From NCBI GenBank assembly GCA_949825065.1, contig OX463852.1:12706897-12770896 (forward strand): a stretch of 64,000 bases of DNA, read 5' to 3'. Positions 43,576-54,560 of the stretch are shown in pieces. The translations under genes were made by a program, and so were the position numbers. Positions within the stretch are counted from its first letter, which is position 1. Each line of letters opens with the position of its first letter. The notes beneath the pieces were generated by a model. It did no database searches and was not told the origin of the DNA. It was given only the letters and a program-made list of their open reading frames with translations. This stretch comes from Odontocerum albicorne (Eukaryota > Arthropoda > Insecta > Trichoptera > Odontoceridae).

Positions 43576-44194
43576 CTTCCAATACATTGCGGCCGCGCTG
43601 TACACGTGTATCCCTCGTGTATACTCTCCCCTACTGTACCACCGTCCCGTCTCCTGTCTTCCTGTGGTCTTCCTTCCTCCCTGCTTCCTTACTCCCTGTC
43701 TCTCCGAGTTCTGCTTCTTGCCGTAGCTTCATACTCTGTTTCCTTTATTGTGTACATGCGATCCCCACCCTTACGAATCTTAAGGTCCTAATATACAAAA
43801 CCATTTTACACTCAAGTTATTATTTATTTATATAATTAACTAAACTTAAATATCCTTTGTCATAGTATATTTTAAAAATAACTTATAATTTTGATACATG
43901 TATGGTATCTTTCAAGATAACATGCTTAAACACACCAATACACAACCAAATAATCAACTATACTAGAAATAGAAAAAATATCTTCCATGAGAGGGTTGTT
44001 ATAGAGCAAATTTGAAATAAAAATATGAACTTAATGGCAATAAAAAAAAACAATGGAATAACAACCTCCCAACCAAAACCTTTTATAGATGTAAAACTGG
44101 AAAAGAGTATTCTCAAAAAAAGAGTATTATTGGATTGGCAGACAATGATCTATTGTATTGCTTAAAATATTATTTGACGACTGTGTTTTAAGTA
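43576..44194. other. Intergenic with a C/T-rich patch
   Basis: 43600-43790 is pyrimidine-rich on the plus strand. Two overlapping frames reflect that composition and are not assigned. Confidence 0.4.
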
Positions 44195-44515
44195 ATACGA
44201 ATGTATGAAAGAAGGCAGAATGAAGACATCAGAAATGAATGTACGGATACCATGGATCTTTTGAGTAAGATGGAAAAAGGAAACTTGAGAAAGAATGACT
44301 CAGCGCGTATTCAAGTCAGAAGTGCAATGTGTACGTGGGAGAAGTAAACCGAGGAAAACGTGGCTGTATCAAATGTACCAGATTTTGAAAGAAGGTAAAG
44401 TGAAAAGTATGAATAATAGAAGATTGTGCATGACTGGATGAGGCGAAATTTGTGTGATTGAAGAGAAAAGTTATACCTGCTTTCCCCGCAAGGGACACAG
44501 CATGATGATGTGTAT
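44195..44515 (+). pseudogene. LINE-W-related fragment (copy 11)
   Basis: RGRSKPRKTWLYQMYQILK is the KVW-equivalent block. It is followed by GKVKSMNNRRLCMTG and the terminal CCCCGCAAGGGACACAGCAT then GATGATG box. The WFGH part is frameshifted near 44285. Confidence 0.65.
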
Positions 44516-45261
44516 ATATTTTTTGACGAGAGTTAGTCAATATACAATATATTGACACGTTTTCGTTAGAAACTGAGTTACCTCTTTGTTCAACGATATC
44601 ATCAAATAACTACAAAAAAATATGTCATGCAAGAGCAATATTCTGAACGTTAAAGATGATATAAGTCAATAATAGATTTAACAATTTATAAATATTTTAT
44701 TGTATAACGTTAAACCAAGTGTGCGTGTATCTTTTTAAGAAGGCTAACCTCCTTCCCCCAAGAACGCTGCCCAGACTCCCCTCCGGTCACACGTGCTTTT
44801 TATGACCTCATATAGGCCGACCCCAAAGGCTCGACCACTGCTGAATATATTTGGACACTGTTAGGTAAAACCAGACCACTCAACATTCACACACCAAGGA
44901 AATCTACCCCTAAAAAGGTGGATATTACAAATCTAGTTTTCTATACCGTACGTCGGGTTTGATCCATTTTTGCACAAATAGGTATATTTAAATATCGTGT
45001 AACGCTACATGTACCTAAATATATATCAATGATCCTGGGACGGAATCAATGTTTTCGAAGAAGACCCAAGGAATACCACCCTTTTATATCCTTTAAAATC
45101 CTTGGTATTAAAATATATTGATAATCCAATAAAACATTAAATGTATTCGTTTAGTTATATTCCAATTAAATATAAACTTGAGATTTAAGATTAACACCTA
45201 TATTTTATTTTTTTCAATAATCGACAATAGTGTTGTTGCCGATATTTTTTCATAGTTTTTC
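44516..45261. other. Intergenic, nothing recognised
   Basis: A C-rich patch at 44755-44830 lacks a recognised frame. Confidence 0.4.
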
Positions 45262-45335
45262 TTCAGTAAGAAACGGGAATATGCCTAGTTTACTAGGGTC
45301 AAAATGAATTATAAGTAACAAAACTAAATCCATAC
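45262..45335 (+). repeat. Copy of I-like LINE 3' UTR block
   Basis: CAGTAAGAAACGGGAATATG and GCCTAGTTTACTAGGG match 31458-31530, inside the 3' region of the I-like element, over about 70 bp. Confidence 0.55.
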
Positions 45336-45884
45336 AAGATATTTATTTTATTGGATGTACTCGTAAGTAAAATAAATCCATACAAGATTATTTAATATTA
45401 TATTACTTATTTTTATTTCACTGATTTTATTAATCACCGCGACACGTGTTTCGACATATTCAGGCGGAATGATCCCTGTATGTTAAGAGAGCGATTTTTC
45501 CTACTGGTGGCATGTTGCATCGTTAGTATGTGCGTAAGATCGGCTGCATCCTAGAAACCAGGGCAGGGAGATTAAGGGGCACTAGTAGGAGACAACGAGT
45601 AACCGATTGACATGGAGAAAACTGGTTGAAGATGTTAAAGCTCTACATGAGTTATTCGGCCACCAGAATATATTGTTAATTTTTTTCCTTCACACATTTT
45701 ATTTTATTATAGAAATCTCGTCTATTTTATGTTATTTTATTCGTCCTACGTATCGAATGCATATTACAATATGTATCATTATTATTTATAATTAAAATCG
45801 ATTTTTATATTTCAAGCAGGTCTTAACTCTTGTTTCTTTATAATGGGTTAAAAAGTTGATATAAAAAATATATTAATACATACA
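45336..45884. other. Intergenic, nothing recognised
   Basis: ACACGTGTTTCGACATATTC at 45443 is a CACGTG-containing patch. No gene assigned. Confidence 0.4.
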
Positions 45885-46395
45885 TCATAATCACCATCAC
45901 ACCATATTCCTATTGGCGTACGCAGAGAGAAAAGATATCCACTTAATTAAACCCTGGCAAACTCTCAAGTCTCCATACCTCATAATGCATAATCTCCTAT
46001 GATAAAGGCTTTTCACGATTCCCTGTTACAAAATTTGTTAATTTGGTATTGCTACATATTCTTAGGTCCTGCTAAATTCCTTATACCTTATATACTACAG
46101 TGTAGATATTTATTGTGTATATTTCATCATTCATTCTGTCTACGTGACCAAACCATCTGTCACCGAAATCTTTCTTTCTCCATCTTAATCACTAAATTTT
46201 CTTTCGATCCGCATTCTTTCCAAATATTCTTATTCAGTCATACATTAATGTTCCATGTATTCCACGCAACCCTCAAATTTCTACCGATTTTATCAAACTT
46301 TTACAACTTTTTTTACCACGTGCAAGTATCGCATGCATATCCAGAGGTTGAGACCTAAATTACATTGTCCCAGTTAACCCTGCATCTCTTATAAA
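45885..46395 (-). pseudogene. LINE-W-related fragment (copy 12)
   Basis: Recognised on the minus strand by the order of blocks: a 3' box (AATATGGTGTGATGGTGATT), a TGCATTATGAGGTATGGAG region, a GAATGCGGATCGAAAG linker, and CAAACCATCTG in place of the WFGH codons near 46150. A 119-codon plus-strand frame is its complement. Confidence 0.45.
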
Positions 46396-47084
46396 ACACT
46401 GTTAAATAAATAATTATCAAGTATTTAGAATGAATATATTTAGAAAAATGAAGTAAATTTTTAAGGTTTTTTTTTGTCAATAAATAAATTCGGAAAAATT
46501 AACCTAGGTAATAAAAAATAATAAAGATTTCCACGTTCCGACAATATATGAATATATTTTGAACTTCATTATTCTACAGTTATTTACTTGACATTTAGTA
46601 TAAGCTGAAACCTCTCACTTGTATCCAATAATAAGTGACCTTTGAGCAAAGGTCCGTTGTACAAAATGTTGGTCACCTTCGGAGCGCCGCCACAGTGCGA
46701 TCTATAATACATTTTATTAAAATCGAACTTTATGGGCAAGATTTACGATCGGATCCTTTCGAGACCGGAGCCTCGGGAATCCCCGAGGAATCGCCGTCCT
46801 TACAGTCCCTACCCTCTGACCCAGGCCAAGCGGGCCGGGATGGGGATCCACGGACACTTCTGGAATTAAACTGGAAACAACTAGAAAGTCAACAATAGCT
46901 TTATATCATCAACATTTACATCATACCAGCAGATCTCCACTTTTTCTTTTCCTCAAAAATATTATACGTAGAAAAAATTATATGTATACCGTTCTATTTA
47001 AAAGATGTTTCGTTCCTAATCATCTTTCAGGTCTTGATCAATAAGTCATGCCACATTTTTCTCTGTCCCCTCTAAATATAAAAT
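46396..47084. other. Intergenic with a G+C-rich frame
   Basis: 46635-46898 is an 87-codon plus-strand frame in G+C-rich sequence ending RTLLELNWKQLESQQ. The composition is coding-like, but no family is recognised and neighbouring sequence offers no gene context. Confidence 0.35.
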
Positions 47085-47290
47085 TGACGATTGTGACGGA
47101 AAGTGTGAACGATACAATAAACAAAGATCGTGCACCTATCCAATGGAGTGACCAGGTCAAAAAAGCAGCAGGGTGCTCATTTCAAGAGTAACATACCAGG
47201 CAAGAGATCGATTCTACTGAAGACGAATGGTTAGCGACCACTGTAATCATGATCCTCGGAATTGAGGGAATAACGAAGAAGAAAATGTAA
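47085..47290 (+). pseudogene. LINE-C terminal fragment (copy 4)
   Basis: NDTINKDRAPIQWSDQVKK and AAGCSFQE, then a stop, a DEWLATTV block and an AGAAGAAAATG-type 3' end. APIQWSDQVKKAAG corresponds to SPTRWTDQVRNAKR of copy 1. Confidence 0.65.
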
Positions 47291-47299
47291 AAGTTTTTA

Positions 47300-47790
47300 A
47301 ATTGTTTTAAAGCGCACATTCATACATGTCGTCGACCACAATCTTCTATATTCATCCTTTTCACTTTACCTTATTTCTAAATGTGATATATTTGATTCAG
47401 CTACGTCTATCTCTTCCAGTCTATCTCTTTCACGCCACCTGGCGCTTCTGACTTGTTTACTCTCTTAGTAATTATTTATTTATTCATTCTCTCCACACAT
47501 CCAAACCATCTTAAAGCTCCTTTCTTCATCTAGCTTGAAACATCCATTTTATCCATGCATCAATTTCTGATATCTTCATTCCGCCTTCTTTCATACATTG
47601 ACACTCCACAAATTGTCCTTAATCCACGTATCTCCACAGCATTAGTCCTAATTTTATCCTTCATCTGCCAAGTTAATGTTTTACTTCCATATGTCAATGT
47701 GAGCATGAACACTCTATAATGAATTATCGTTTTGACTATTTTTGATGTATGTAATACTGTTGTTTTCCCAAGTTTATTTTACAACAAAAA
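47300..47790 (-). pseudogene. LINE-W-related fragment (copy 13)
   Basis: The minus strand starts LTYGSKTLTWQMKDKIRTN, continues NAVEIRGLRTICGVSMY and later gives an LRWFGCVERM region. LTYGSKTLTW is the post-RT segment seen in functional elements as LxYGSExW. This is the most 5' extended of the W-type C-terminal copies. It lies tail-to-tail with LINE-C copy 4. Confidence 0.72.
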
Positions 47791-47853
47791 GTTTATTGCA
47801 TTACTTTTCTAAATGGTCAGACATGACAACACATTCAGGAAGGCACCCATAGT

Positions 47854-48192
47854 TTGGTAATTCCCCACACCGCTGCCCTCAAAAAATACCGCCACATCCA
47901 AGATCTTGTCCCCACACCACGGACTTTTCCCGGCCTAAAGACTATCCTTAAGCCCAGTCTCCCTCCCATTCTCCTCACATTGCTCCCCCCACGGACCGTC
48001 CCAAAAAACTTCCCCTCTCGGCCAATCCCCTCCCCCTCCCTGTCCAGACCTCTCCCCCTCGACCCACAAGGTCCACCCGGGAAACCCGGAACCTTTCCGC
48101 TAAATAAACCTCTTATCAGAAAGGCACAATGCCCAGGCGGCTGGGCCCGAGCGGAGAGATCTCGGGTGCGTAGAGTGGGTGGACGGGCCTAA
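47854..48192 (+). other. C-rich open frame, unassigned
   Basis: A 112-codon frame of very high Pro/Leu/Ser content, driven by C-rich sequence. A candidate quadruplex on the minus strand lies at about 48027-48059 (runs of 5, 3, 5 and 4 G with one long loop). Low-complexity composition makes a real protein doubtful. Confidence 0.3.
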
Positions 48193-48839
48193 GTAAAGGT
48201 AGAAGGTGTACCTTTTATACTATATGCTTGTGGTGCCCTCTCACTTTCTGGGAATGTTTTATTTTTAGTGTGGCAACATTGGAAATCAACCCAAACCCTG
48301 ATCATATTGATGGCCAAATTACTACGCAGAGCTCAATTCATAATTTAAACATTTTTATCAATTCATTTTATTTTAATTAACATAAAGAAAAACAACATTA
48401 AAAATTTCTAAAAACTATAAAATATCGAAACAGTTTGTTCAGGCTGAAGATGAGTTAGGAAGGATCCACGCAATGTCAATATTGATTGCCCGGCCTGGTC
48501 AGAGATTATTTTGAGAGTAAAAGTATGATGCAGTGCACACTTCGTGTTCTGTATCTTCGACCTAAAAACAATAATTTAGAATTATTTCTACATAATAATT
48601 AAATCTCAAGCAAACCATTGCCTGTACATACATTCGCAGAATCATTACTGAAATAAAAATAATAAAGGGTTCGCACAATTTCCATAATGATTTTCTAGCT
48701 AGTGGAGCCACACGTTCAATGTACAATATATAAATAATACTGTAAATTGTATAAATTTGTTGTTTTTATGACTGTTTTATTACATATCTAATCAAGGAAA
48801 GAAATTAAGGGTCAAAAATCTGATGTTTATGGTAGATCG
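48193..48839. other. Intergenic, nothing recognised
   Basis: A+T-rich, no frame or repeat. Confidence 0.45.
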
Positions 48840-49085
48840 TACTTAAAATTATAGTCTCAACCTTTTTTATGCAAAGAGACAGGCATTTGCCGATACCTTT
48901 GTCCAAGGGCCCAATTGTAAAGCATTTATATTTGTGTAGAATTAATGAAATCAGGTTGAAAGCTATTGAAACATAAAGACTGAAAGTAAAAATAACCCAA
49001 GGTCCACTGGGAATCCAACTCGGGATGGCAGGTTGTTTAACATACACATTAGTATCTTGACCACTGACGATGCTGGTATCTCATG
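48840..49085 (-). mobile_element. tRNA-headed SINE, separate type
   Basis: The minus-strand head GCATCGTCAGTGGTCAAGAT (A-box region) and CCGAGTTGGATTCCCAGTGG (B-box) is followed by a body with GCCCTTGGACAAAGGTATCG. The only copy seen here, and unlike SINE-A to SINE-D. Confidence 0.5.
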
Positions 49086-50069
49086 TTTAACTTATGTGAA
49101 CAATAATCTATTCTTTGATATAATTTTCTTTTTAGGTCGAGCGAGAAACCACAGAATTGATAAAAAAAATCTTAAAACCAGTTAAATATTATTTTCCATT
49201 ACCTTTCGAATTATTGTTTCGCGTAAAAAAATAAACACGGTGAACATAATTAAATTTAAAAAAACTTGATCGTTTATCAACATTTAAAAAAAATAAAGGA
49301 AGGTACAATTTATTTACTTCATGAAAAAATCACAGCATTGAAAAACATCGGAAGATGTATAAAAGAATGTTGAACATTTAAGGATCAATATTAAAAACAC
49401 TACATATGTAGAATGATATGTCGGTTGGTTACAATTAGTAAATGGAAACTTTAATATATTTTTCATTCATTTTAGTATGTGGACCATCAAATTTTAATTA
49501 TTCCACATGTTTCCAATAGGAGGCAACATAGATTAACATATCCTTCGCATTAATCAAGTCTTGCCCAGAGCATGTGGTGCCGATGTTCGGTCAAGTTAAC
49601 TTGTATAGTGCGTCCTGTATAACCCTACAATCGCATTCTATACTACTTTCGTTAAAAAAAAACCACTTCTGCATGTTCAACTTACATCCAGTCCCCCCTA
49701 TTCGGAATATCTTCGAGTCTTTCCATGTAAACCAAGGCAGTTGGTATCCTGGTGTCACCTTTTTAAGAGTTCAATCCAATTGTCAAAGGTGTTTTCTTTT
49801 CACATCAGAAAACTTGCTTTACAAGCGATACCGATTATTTGGTAGATTTTCTTCACTGATATTGCTTTAAAGTAATATTTTACTACCTCCCGATTTTGTT
49901 CAGGGTGACGTCAATCTAGTTAAGAGTTAGCCATCGAATGACTTATCGGTACTTATCAACGTGCCGTTGTATTACTACCGCGTACAACGACATATAGCGA
50001 TGTTCTTCCATATTTCAGAGGTGTCTAAGCCTGAAGGGTCGATTCACCGGGCTGAAGTTAAGATTACAT
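49086..50069. other. Intergenic, nothing recognised
   Basis: A 98-codon frame (49574-49870) and a 93-codon frame (49961-50242, partly over the next element) are unassigned. Confidence 0.4.
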
Positions 50070-50550
50070 ACAAACTCATCACCACACCGTTTTCTTGTTG
50101 GGGTAGACTGATAGGAGAGAACGTCAAAACTTCCTATCTTCAAACATATTTCCCCCCTTCTGCATCAATACAGCTTCTCATACAACTCTTACAACATCTC
50201 TTTTTTTTTACATTTCCTTATTTCAAAATATCATTCACTTAACCCGAGCATACTTTCCTTAGTCGGCCTCTACCACTCTTTTCACTCAAACTTGCACTTT
50301 GCATTTGTGTTGTTAATATTTCTTAATTCATTCGTTCCTCGTCCCCAAACCACTCCTGATATATCTTTTTTATCTCACTCAACACTTTAGCCTTAATTTC
50401 ATATTCATCCGTAATCACTTAATTCTGTTTTCTGTCCTACATTGTCACCCATGTATTATTCTAATGTTACGTAATATTTCTACTGCATTTATTCAGCTCC
50501 TTTCAGTATATTTTCACGTCTGTGTTTTACTCCTATACAACAAAGGTTGT
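50070..50550 (-). pseudogene. LINE-W fragment (copy 14)
   Basis: The minus strand reads QEWFGDEERMN (WFGHVERMN mutated). Further 3' are a GTGAAAAGAGTGGTAGAGGC linker, CTAAGGAAAGTATGCTCGGG, and a TGTATTGATGCAGAAGG region. The 3' terminal box near 50080 is decayed. Confidence 0.65.
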
Positions 50551-51297
50551 CCTAAAATTCAGTATTATCTTACCAGATGTGGATACTTTCCGATTCGAAT
50601 ATGTATGCTTTAATGCTCCATTGATATTGTTTCCCTTTGATACACACTGTGCGATGTCCCTCTTACCTCTTTCATAATCTGAGAAAATACTATCTTATCT
50701 GCAGAATTTAGGCTAAAGGCAATATTATCTTTCAATTATATAACTTTAATATGCTCTTCAAAATATTATACGTTGGAGAGTGCCACATGAATAAATTAGT
50801 GAAATAACTTAAATGCTAAATTAACTTAATCTATCGTTAACTAGAACTAATGTATATAAATAAAAATAAATAAATTCTATATTAACCTATCTCCCCCATA
50901 AATATCTTTGATGTTCAAATCCTATAGTATCAATCTACTATTTCACAATTCCAATAAATCCAAACTCCCAAAGTGAGAGGAGATTCGGATAAGTATCGGG
51001 GGACGACGGGGGTGGTTCTTCCTGAAAAGTATACAAACCTAAGTCAGTTACTTAGTTACCCACCCCTCGGGCCCCGGTTCGAATGCCTGCCGAGGATATT
51101 TCCTATTTAAGCAATGGAAAGCAAACACAAGTGGTGTGCTAGGATCTTTGGAAGATGTTCTGCTAGAGAGAGCTTACTTACTCCGTTACCCTGTTTGCTC
51201 GCCGGAGTGAGAAATGTAATATGTTGGGAGCTCACTCTTTTTAGCTATTTAAGCATTTATATCGTTTGATTTTTGTGCAAGTTAATTTAGCATTTAA
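50551..51297. other. Intergenic, possible SINE head
   Basis: CAGTTACTTAGTTACCCACC and CCCCGGTTCGAATGCC at about 51043-51090 resemble A- and B-boxes of a tRNA-like head on the plus strand. The downstream sequence to 51240 matches nothing else here. Confidence 0.4.
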
Positions 51298-51325
51298 ATT
51301 AATTCATTCATTCATATGGTACTCG
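51298..51325 (+). repeat. Single unit of the foldback subrepeat
   Basis: TAATTCATTCATTCATATGG then TACT. Matches the subrepeat forming the arms of the element at 21462-22205. An isolated half unit. Confidence 0.45.
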
Positions 51326-51485
51326 GCAACATATTTTCAATAGCGTGACCGAGAGATGTAATTGGAACACAGCACTGTATTGTAATTGTAAAGTGATAAT
51401 ATAAAATGTGTATGATAGGCAAGATTGTTAATTTTATATTTTGTTGACAGTGACTCGGGGGTGGGGATTTATGCCGAAATTGTGC

Positions 51486-51497
51486 TGATATTTTTTT
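51486..51497 (+). repeat. Target-site duplication, 3' side
   Basis: TGATATTTTTTT, identical over 12 bp to 53937-53948. It directly abuts the TGATGATG tail of the RTE-like element. Confidence 0.9.
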
Positions 51498-53936
51498 CAT
51501 CATCATCATCATCAATGGCGCTACAGCCCATTGTGGGCCCCGGCCTCCTCCAGCAGTCGCTGCCATTCCCCCCTATCCTGGGATGCACTCCTCCAGCCCC
51601 TGATGCCAATCACGTTTGCATCATTCTGCACCCCATCCATCCACCTAAGCCTCGGTCTACCCACGCTACGTCTTCCTTGGGGCTTGGAGAAGAGTACTTT
51701 GTTAGGCATTTCCTCTTCTCCCATTCTTGCTACATGCCCCGCCCAACGTAGCCTCCCAATTTTGATGTATTTTATGATGTTGGGCTCTTTGTATATGCTG
51801 TATAACTCCTCATTATATCTCACTCTCCAAGATCCATTTTCCTGTATGGGTCCGAATATTTTTCTGAGTATTTTTCTTTCAAATATTAGAAGAGAAGATT
51901 CGTTCTTCTTACTCAATACCCAGCATTCAGACCCATATGTGAGGACAGGTCGTAGCAGTGTCTTGTAAATGGTAAGTTTTGTCCTTCTGGACAACAACCG
52001 AGATATAAGGTGTTTTCTCAGACCAAAGAAGCATCTATTTGCCATGAATATTCGACGTTTAATCTCGATAGATGCATCATTAACACTTGTCACTATGGAT
52101 CCCAGGTAGGTGAAGGTGTTTACACGTTCTATTGTATGAGAACTTATATTAATCGTGGTAGGTGTCTGGTTATTACGGGGTGCTTTAGTGGCTATCATAT
52201 ATTTGGTCTTATCGGAGTTGATGCGAAGTCCCATTCTGTTTGCGGCCCTCTCCAACTGAACAAATGTCTCCATCATTGCTTGTGGGGATCTACCAATAAT
52301 GTCAATATCATCCGCGTAGCCCAGTATTTGGCTTGATTTGTAGAAAATTGACCCATTTGTCTGTACTCCGGATTCTCTTACACACTTCTCTAGAGCCATA
52401 TTAAAAAGTAGACAAGCTAGTGCGTCTCCTTGACGCAGTCCATTCATTGTGTAAAATGGTTCTGAGATATCATTCTGAATCCGGACTCTGCATTGTGATT
52501 GGTTCATAGTGAGTCTAACCATCCTTATGAGCTTGTTAGGAATACCCAAGTCCTTCATGGCCGCATAGAGTTGAGAGCGGTTAATGCTGTCATATGCAGC
52601 TTTGAAATCGATAAAGAGGTGGTGTGTATCGACATTATACTCTAGGGTTTTTTCCAATATTTGACGGAGAGTGAACATCTGGTCTGTAGTGGATCTCCCC
52701 GGACGAAATCCGCTTTGATATTGGCCTACCAGGTCTTCAGCGTACGGCAGCAATCTGGAGAACAGGACACCGGCAAAGACCTTATATGATGCATTCAGTA
52801 GGGTAATTCCTCGGTAGTTGGCACATTGCATTGTATCACCTTTTTTGTGGAGTGGGCATATGATTCCAGTCCTCCAATCGTCTGGTACAGTTTCTGAGTC
52901 CCATGTTTTCTCCACGATGGTATGGATCATAGTGGTTAGTTCAGTTCCTCCGTACTTAAGTAACTCACCAGGGATATCGTCATGTCCTGGTGACTTATTA
53001 TTTTTGAGGTTTTTTATGGCTGTTTTTACTTCCATTAGACATGGTGGGGGTATGTTTTCTTCGTCCTCAGCATAGGGATTCTCTGTATCAATGTCATCGG
53101 AATGGTTGTTATTAAGAAGTTCCTCAAAGTGTTCGGCCCAACGTTTCAAGATATCCACTGTATCGTTAAGAATTTCGCCATGTCTGTTTTTACAGGCAGT
53201 TACCCTTGGTTTATACTCTTTGCGCTGCTGATTAATCCTCCGGTAGAACTGTCTACATAATCCCCGTGAGTTGAGGTTTTCCAGCTCACTAATCTGGGAC
53301 TGTTCCCACTCTTTCTTTTTCATCTTGTGGATTTTCTTTTCATCCCTTCTTCTCCGTTTGTATTCCTCAGCATTGCCTCTGGTATTCCGCTGTTGTAATC
53401 TGTGATATGCCTCATTCTTCTTCTGTGTTACCTCTGAGCACTCATTATCGAACCAGTTAACCGGCCTTCCAGATTCAACACATCCAAGTATTTCAGCAGC
53501 AGTTCTCTTGACGATGGTCCGGCACTTTTCCCATACACTATTGGGTTCTTGGGTTCCATCCACTTCAGCGAGTTCTCCATTAAGTTTTTCCACATATTGG
53601 TTACGCTTCTCACGGTCTTTCAATGCTTCTGTATTAAATTTAGTGGATCTTGTTGATTTGTGCAGTTTAGCCATTGATATTCTGGCTCTAATTTTGTTAA
53701 TTACGAGATAGTGGTCAGAATCAACATTTGCCCCACGGTATGTCCTAGAGTCTAGGAGGTTTGATATGTGTCTGCCATCCATTAATATATGGTCTATCTG
53801 GTTACAGGTGGTCCCATCTGGTGACTTCCAGGTAGCTTTATGCATTGACCTATGTGGGAAAATTGTACCTCCAATGACCATGTTGTGGGAGGCAGCAAAG
53901 TCCACAACTCTGTTGCCATTATCATTGTTATCATGT
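51498..53936 (-). mobile_element. RTE-like LINE, young, 5'-truncated
   Basis: A 2439-bp insertion bounded by 12-bp direct repeats. The 3' end is typical of RTE-type elements: a 23-base 3' UTR (CGCCAT followed by a short TGATGA repeat) with no poly-A beyond the T-rich target copy. The 5' end starts inside the endonuclease region, so it is truncated, as expected for target-primed reverse transcription that stopped early. The open frame runs end to end without a stop, which argues for recent arrival. The RTE clade is inferred from the short 3' UTR and microsatellite tail, and needs a phylogeny. Confidence 0.9.
51521..53935 (-). CDS. Endonuclease (partial) - reverse transcriptase
   Basis: The polyprotein of the RTE-like element. 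It would copy its own RNA at a nicked chromosomal target. Residue numbers count from the TTG at 53959. Residues 1-8 come from flanking DNA; element sequence starts at about residue 9. Residues about 10-90 are the C-terminal part of an AP-type endonuclease, with NQIDHILM (53-60) and SDHYLV (81-86, with the catalytic His). The N-terminal catalytic half is absent. A basic linker (about 200-220) precedes the RT: KNNKSPGHDDIPGELLKYGG (320-339), FIDFKAAYDSIN (449-460, catalytic Asp 451), GLRQGDALACLLFN (507-520) and GYADDIDII (547-555, catalytic Asp 550 and 551). Later come YLGSIV (618-623), LTYGSECW (673-680), LRWAGHVARM (737-746) and GRRSVGRPRLRW (762-773). The frame ends in NGL, TAG. No frameshift was seen, but without a full endonuclease it should not be autonomous. 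Confidence 0.9.
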   Translation of the reverse strand, partial: HDNNDNGNRVVDFAASHNMVIGGTIFPHRSMHKATWKSPDGTTCNQIDHILMDGRHISNLLDSRTYRGANVDSDHYLVINKIRARISMAKLHKSTRSTKFNTEALKDREKRNQYVEKLNGELAEVDGTQEPNSVWEKCRTIVKRTAAEILGCVESGRPVNWFDNECSEVTQKKNEAYHRLQQRNTRGNAEEYKRRRRDEKKIHKMKKKEWEQSQISELENLNSRGLCRQFYRRINQQRKEYKPRVTACKNRHGEILNDTVDILKRWAEHFEELLNNNHSDDIDTENPYAEDEENIPPPCLMEVKTAIKNLKNNKSPGHDDIPGELLKYGGTELTTMIHTIVEKTWDSETVPDDWRTGIICPLHKKGDTMQCANYRGITLLNASYKVFAGVLFSRLLPYAEDLVGQYQSGFRPGRSTTDQMFTLRQILEKTLEYNVDTHHLFIDFKAAYDSINRSQLYAAMKDLGIPNKLIRMVRLTMNQSQCRVRIQNDISEPFYTMNGLRQGDALACLLFNMALEKCVRESGVQTNGSIFYKSSQILGYADDIDIIGRSPQAMMETFVQLERAANRMGLRINSDKTKYMIATKAPRNNQTPTTINISSHTIERVNTFTYLGSIVTSVNDASIEIKRRIFMANRCFFGLRKHLISRLLSRRTKLTIYKTLLRPVLTYGSECWVLSKKNESSLLIFERKILRKIFGPIQENGSWRVRYNEELYSIYKEPNIIKYIKIGRLRWAGHVARMGEEEMPNKVLFSKPQGRRSVGRPRLRWMDGVQNDANVIGIRGWRSASQDRGEWQRLLEEAGAHNGL

Positions 53937-53948
53937 TGATATTTTTTT
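53937..53948 (+). repeat. Target-site duplication, 5' side
   Basis: TGATATTTTTTT, paired with 51486-51497. The outer neighbours differ (AG here, and CTG on the other side), so the duplication ends where stated. Confidence 0.9.
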
Positions 53949-54194
53949 AGAGTTATCAAATTTCACGAACGGCTGCAGCTCAGACTTGTCGCATATTTTA
54001 CGTGTTTGTATGTTAATCTCGATATCTGAAGTCAGCTTTTTCAGAACAGACGATGAGCCTATTTGAGTTAGCAGATATAGACCGTTCACCTTGTGTAGAG
54101 TAGAATTATGTAAATATCTAAATTAAATAAAATTATTAAAATAAAATAAAAGTATTGCCTTCGATTCCGTGAATCAAACCTTTGGGATTATAGC
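53949..54194. other. Intergenic, nothing recognised
   Basis: Flank of the RTE-like insertion. A short AAATAAAATT-rich patch at about 54120. Confidence 0.45.
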
Positions 54195-54380
54195 CTCTAA
54201 AGTGGCCCGAAGCACGTTGTCCGTCGTTGTACATGTTAGTGACACTACCGCATGTTGGAAGGTAACAATAATTTATCGATTAACTACTAGACTGATAACC
54301 ATTTTTTTTCAAATCGACAGGAATCGAACCTTAAACCCCCAAATGAAAGATAAGTGCCTTACCAACACATCATCGTTGCT
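54195..54380 (-). mobile_element. SINE-B, 3' end missing
   Basis: The minus-strand head (GTTGGTAAGGCACTTATCTT, GGGGGTTTAAGGTTCGATTC) and body with TAACCTTCCAACATGCGGTA and GTGTCACTAACATGTACAAC. Ends before the CAAACCCGAAG block. It abuts the LINE/SINE-C tail at 54371. Confidence 0.6.
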
Positions 54381-54560
54381 GGGCCTCATAATCTAAGGAT
54401 CTTCTCGCCATTCCACCGTCAATCTCGAGCTGTTTCTCCACTTTGATCATGCGTTCTTCTGTGAAAGAACAGCTTGATCCTAGATGCGCACTCTCTTCCA
54501 CAGCGTCACAAACATGTGGGTCCTGCTGAGAAGCCTGGTCATGCTGACGCATGTTCACAG
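54371..54560 (-). pseudogene. LINE-like 3' tail fragment
   Basis: The minus strand reads ERMIKVEKQLEIDGGMARRS, then LDYEAQQR, a stop, and a GATGATG end. The last 45 bases (GAGAAGATCCTTAGATTATG then AGGCCCAGCAACGA) match the 3' ends of the SINE-C copies at 37.4 kb and the fragment at 13.47 kb. I read it as the 3' end of a LINE whose tail was adopted by SINE-C, but the 5' part is not recognised. Confidence 0.4.

Noticed and set aside
47854..48192. A Pro-rich secreted or structural protein
   Set aside because: The amino-acid bias follows directly from C-rich DNA. No signal peptide or repeat unit supports it.
51425..52336. Plus-strand frames opposite the RTE-like element
   Set aside because: They are the antisense of a long conserved minus-strand RT frame.
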